Notes under the pieces: model-generated
Told to the model about the DNA's origin: nothing
Databases searched by the model: none
What the model saw: only the letters and a program-made list of their open reading frames with translations
Shown: positions 5,132 to 5,202 of the stretch, one piece after another
Numbering within the stretch: position 1 is the stretch's first letter
Layout: every line of letters starts with the position of its first letter
Made by a program: the position numbers and the translations under genes
From: Nanobdellota archaeon
GTDB lineage: Archaea; Nanobdellota; Nanobdellia; Woesearchaeales; JAUYGA01
Assembly (NCBI GenBank): GCA_030690755.1
Contig: JAUYGA010000036.1
Coordinates: 1 to 5,202, forward strand
Direction of reading: 5' to 3'
DNA: 5,202 bases

Positions 5132-5158
5132 GAATGTAGTGAGAATGAGGTAACAATG
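5132..5158 (+). repeat. Possible degenerate third copy of the element's end motif
   Basis: The plus strand GAATGTAGTGAG (5132-5143) and CAATG (5154-5158) resemble the right end of copy 2, CGAACGTTAGTGAG (5086-5099) and TTTCAATGC (5101-5109), in the same order and orientation. Spacing is longer and identity partial. No matching left arm was found. It overlaps the start signals of the gene at 5156. Confidence 0.3.
5147..5151 (+). promoter_or_regulatory. Shine-Dalgarno for the plus-strand gene at 5156
   Basis: GAGGT is complementary to the archaeal anti-Shine-Dalgarno and ends 4 bp before the ATG at 5156. This is the main reason for calling that ATG a gene start. No TATA box is evident in the 50 bp before it. 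Confidence 0.5.
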
Positions 5159-5202
5159 ATATTCACATCAACATCATGCATAAAAATTGAAAAAGGAAAA
5201 GA
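5156..5202 (+). CDS. Start of an unidentified plus-strand gene (partial, runs off the window)
   Basis: The frame from ATG 5156 is open to the window edge and reads MIFTSTSCIKIEKGK, 15 full codons. A GAGGT Shine-Dalgarno is well placed. Fifteen residues are too few to assign a family, and I do not recognise it. It would be divergent from the kinase gene, with repeat copy 2 lying between them. If transcribed from the symmetric TATA box at 4775-4782, copy 2 would be its long structured 5' leader, but no direct evidence supports that. Confidence 0.45.
   Translation, partial: MIFTSTSCIKIEKGK

Overview
The window reads as AT-rich archaeal chromosome. The evidence is an archaeal-type isoleucyl-tRNA synthetase C-terminus, an archaeal FAD synthase (RibL) homologue, TATA-like boxes 23-40 bp before start codons with little or no leader, one GGTGA-type Shine-Dalgarno sequence and T-rich tracts instead of classic hairpin terminators. 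The gene style (small kinases, cadherin/PKD-like lipoprotein) would suit a DPANN-type archaeon such as Woesearchaeota or Pacearchaeota, but that placement is a guess.

Layout: the end of ileS (+, 1-254) converges on a block of five minus-strand genes. In transcription order (right to left) these are a small P-loop kinase (4751-4248), a RibL-like nucleotidyltransferase (4196-3765), a 325-bp promoter-bearing gap, a cadherin/PKD-repeat lipoprotein (3439-2159), and an apparent two-gene DNA-repair operon of endonuclease III (2042-1395) and a SplB-like radical SAM protein (1383-472). At the right edge a plus-strand gene probably begins at 5156, preceded by a GAGGT Shine-Dalgarno.

The most unusual content is non-coding. 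Two elements, 286-445 and 4797-5113, lie one on each side of the minus-strand block. Each is closed by an inverted repeat built on GCATTGAAAAG. They share end-specific sequence that shows they are related copies in opposite orientation: GCATTGAAAAGT at one end, GCATTGAAA followed by CTCACTNNCGTTCG at the other. The 317-bp copy is far richer in G+C (about 56% over 4861-5100 by hand count) than its surroundings. It can be folded into a closed multibranch structure with at least eight further helices. No protein reading frame in either element looks real. They could be a non-autonomous mobile element family (MITE-like), a dispersed structured RNA, or a mobile RNA element; the sequence alone does not decide.

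Functionally, Nth and the SplB-like protein plausibly cooperate in DNA lesion repair, RibL would make FAD from FMN, and the lipoprotein is a surface protein. The kinase substrate is unknown.
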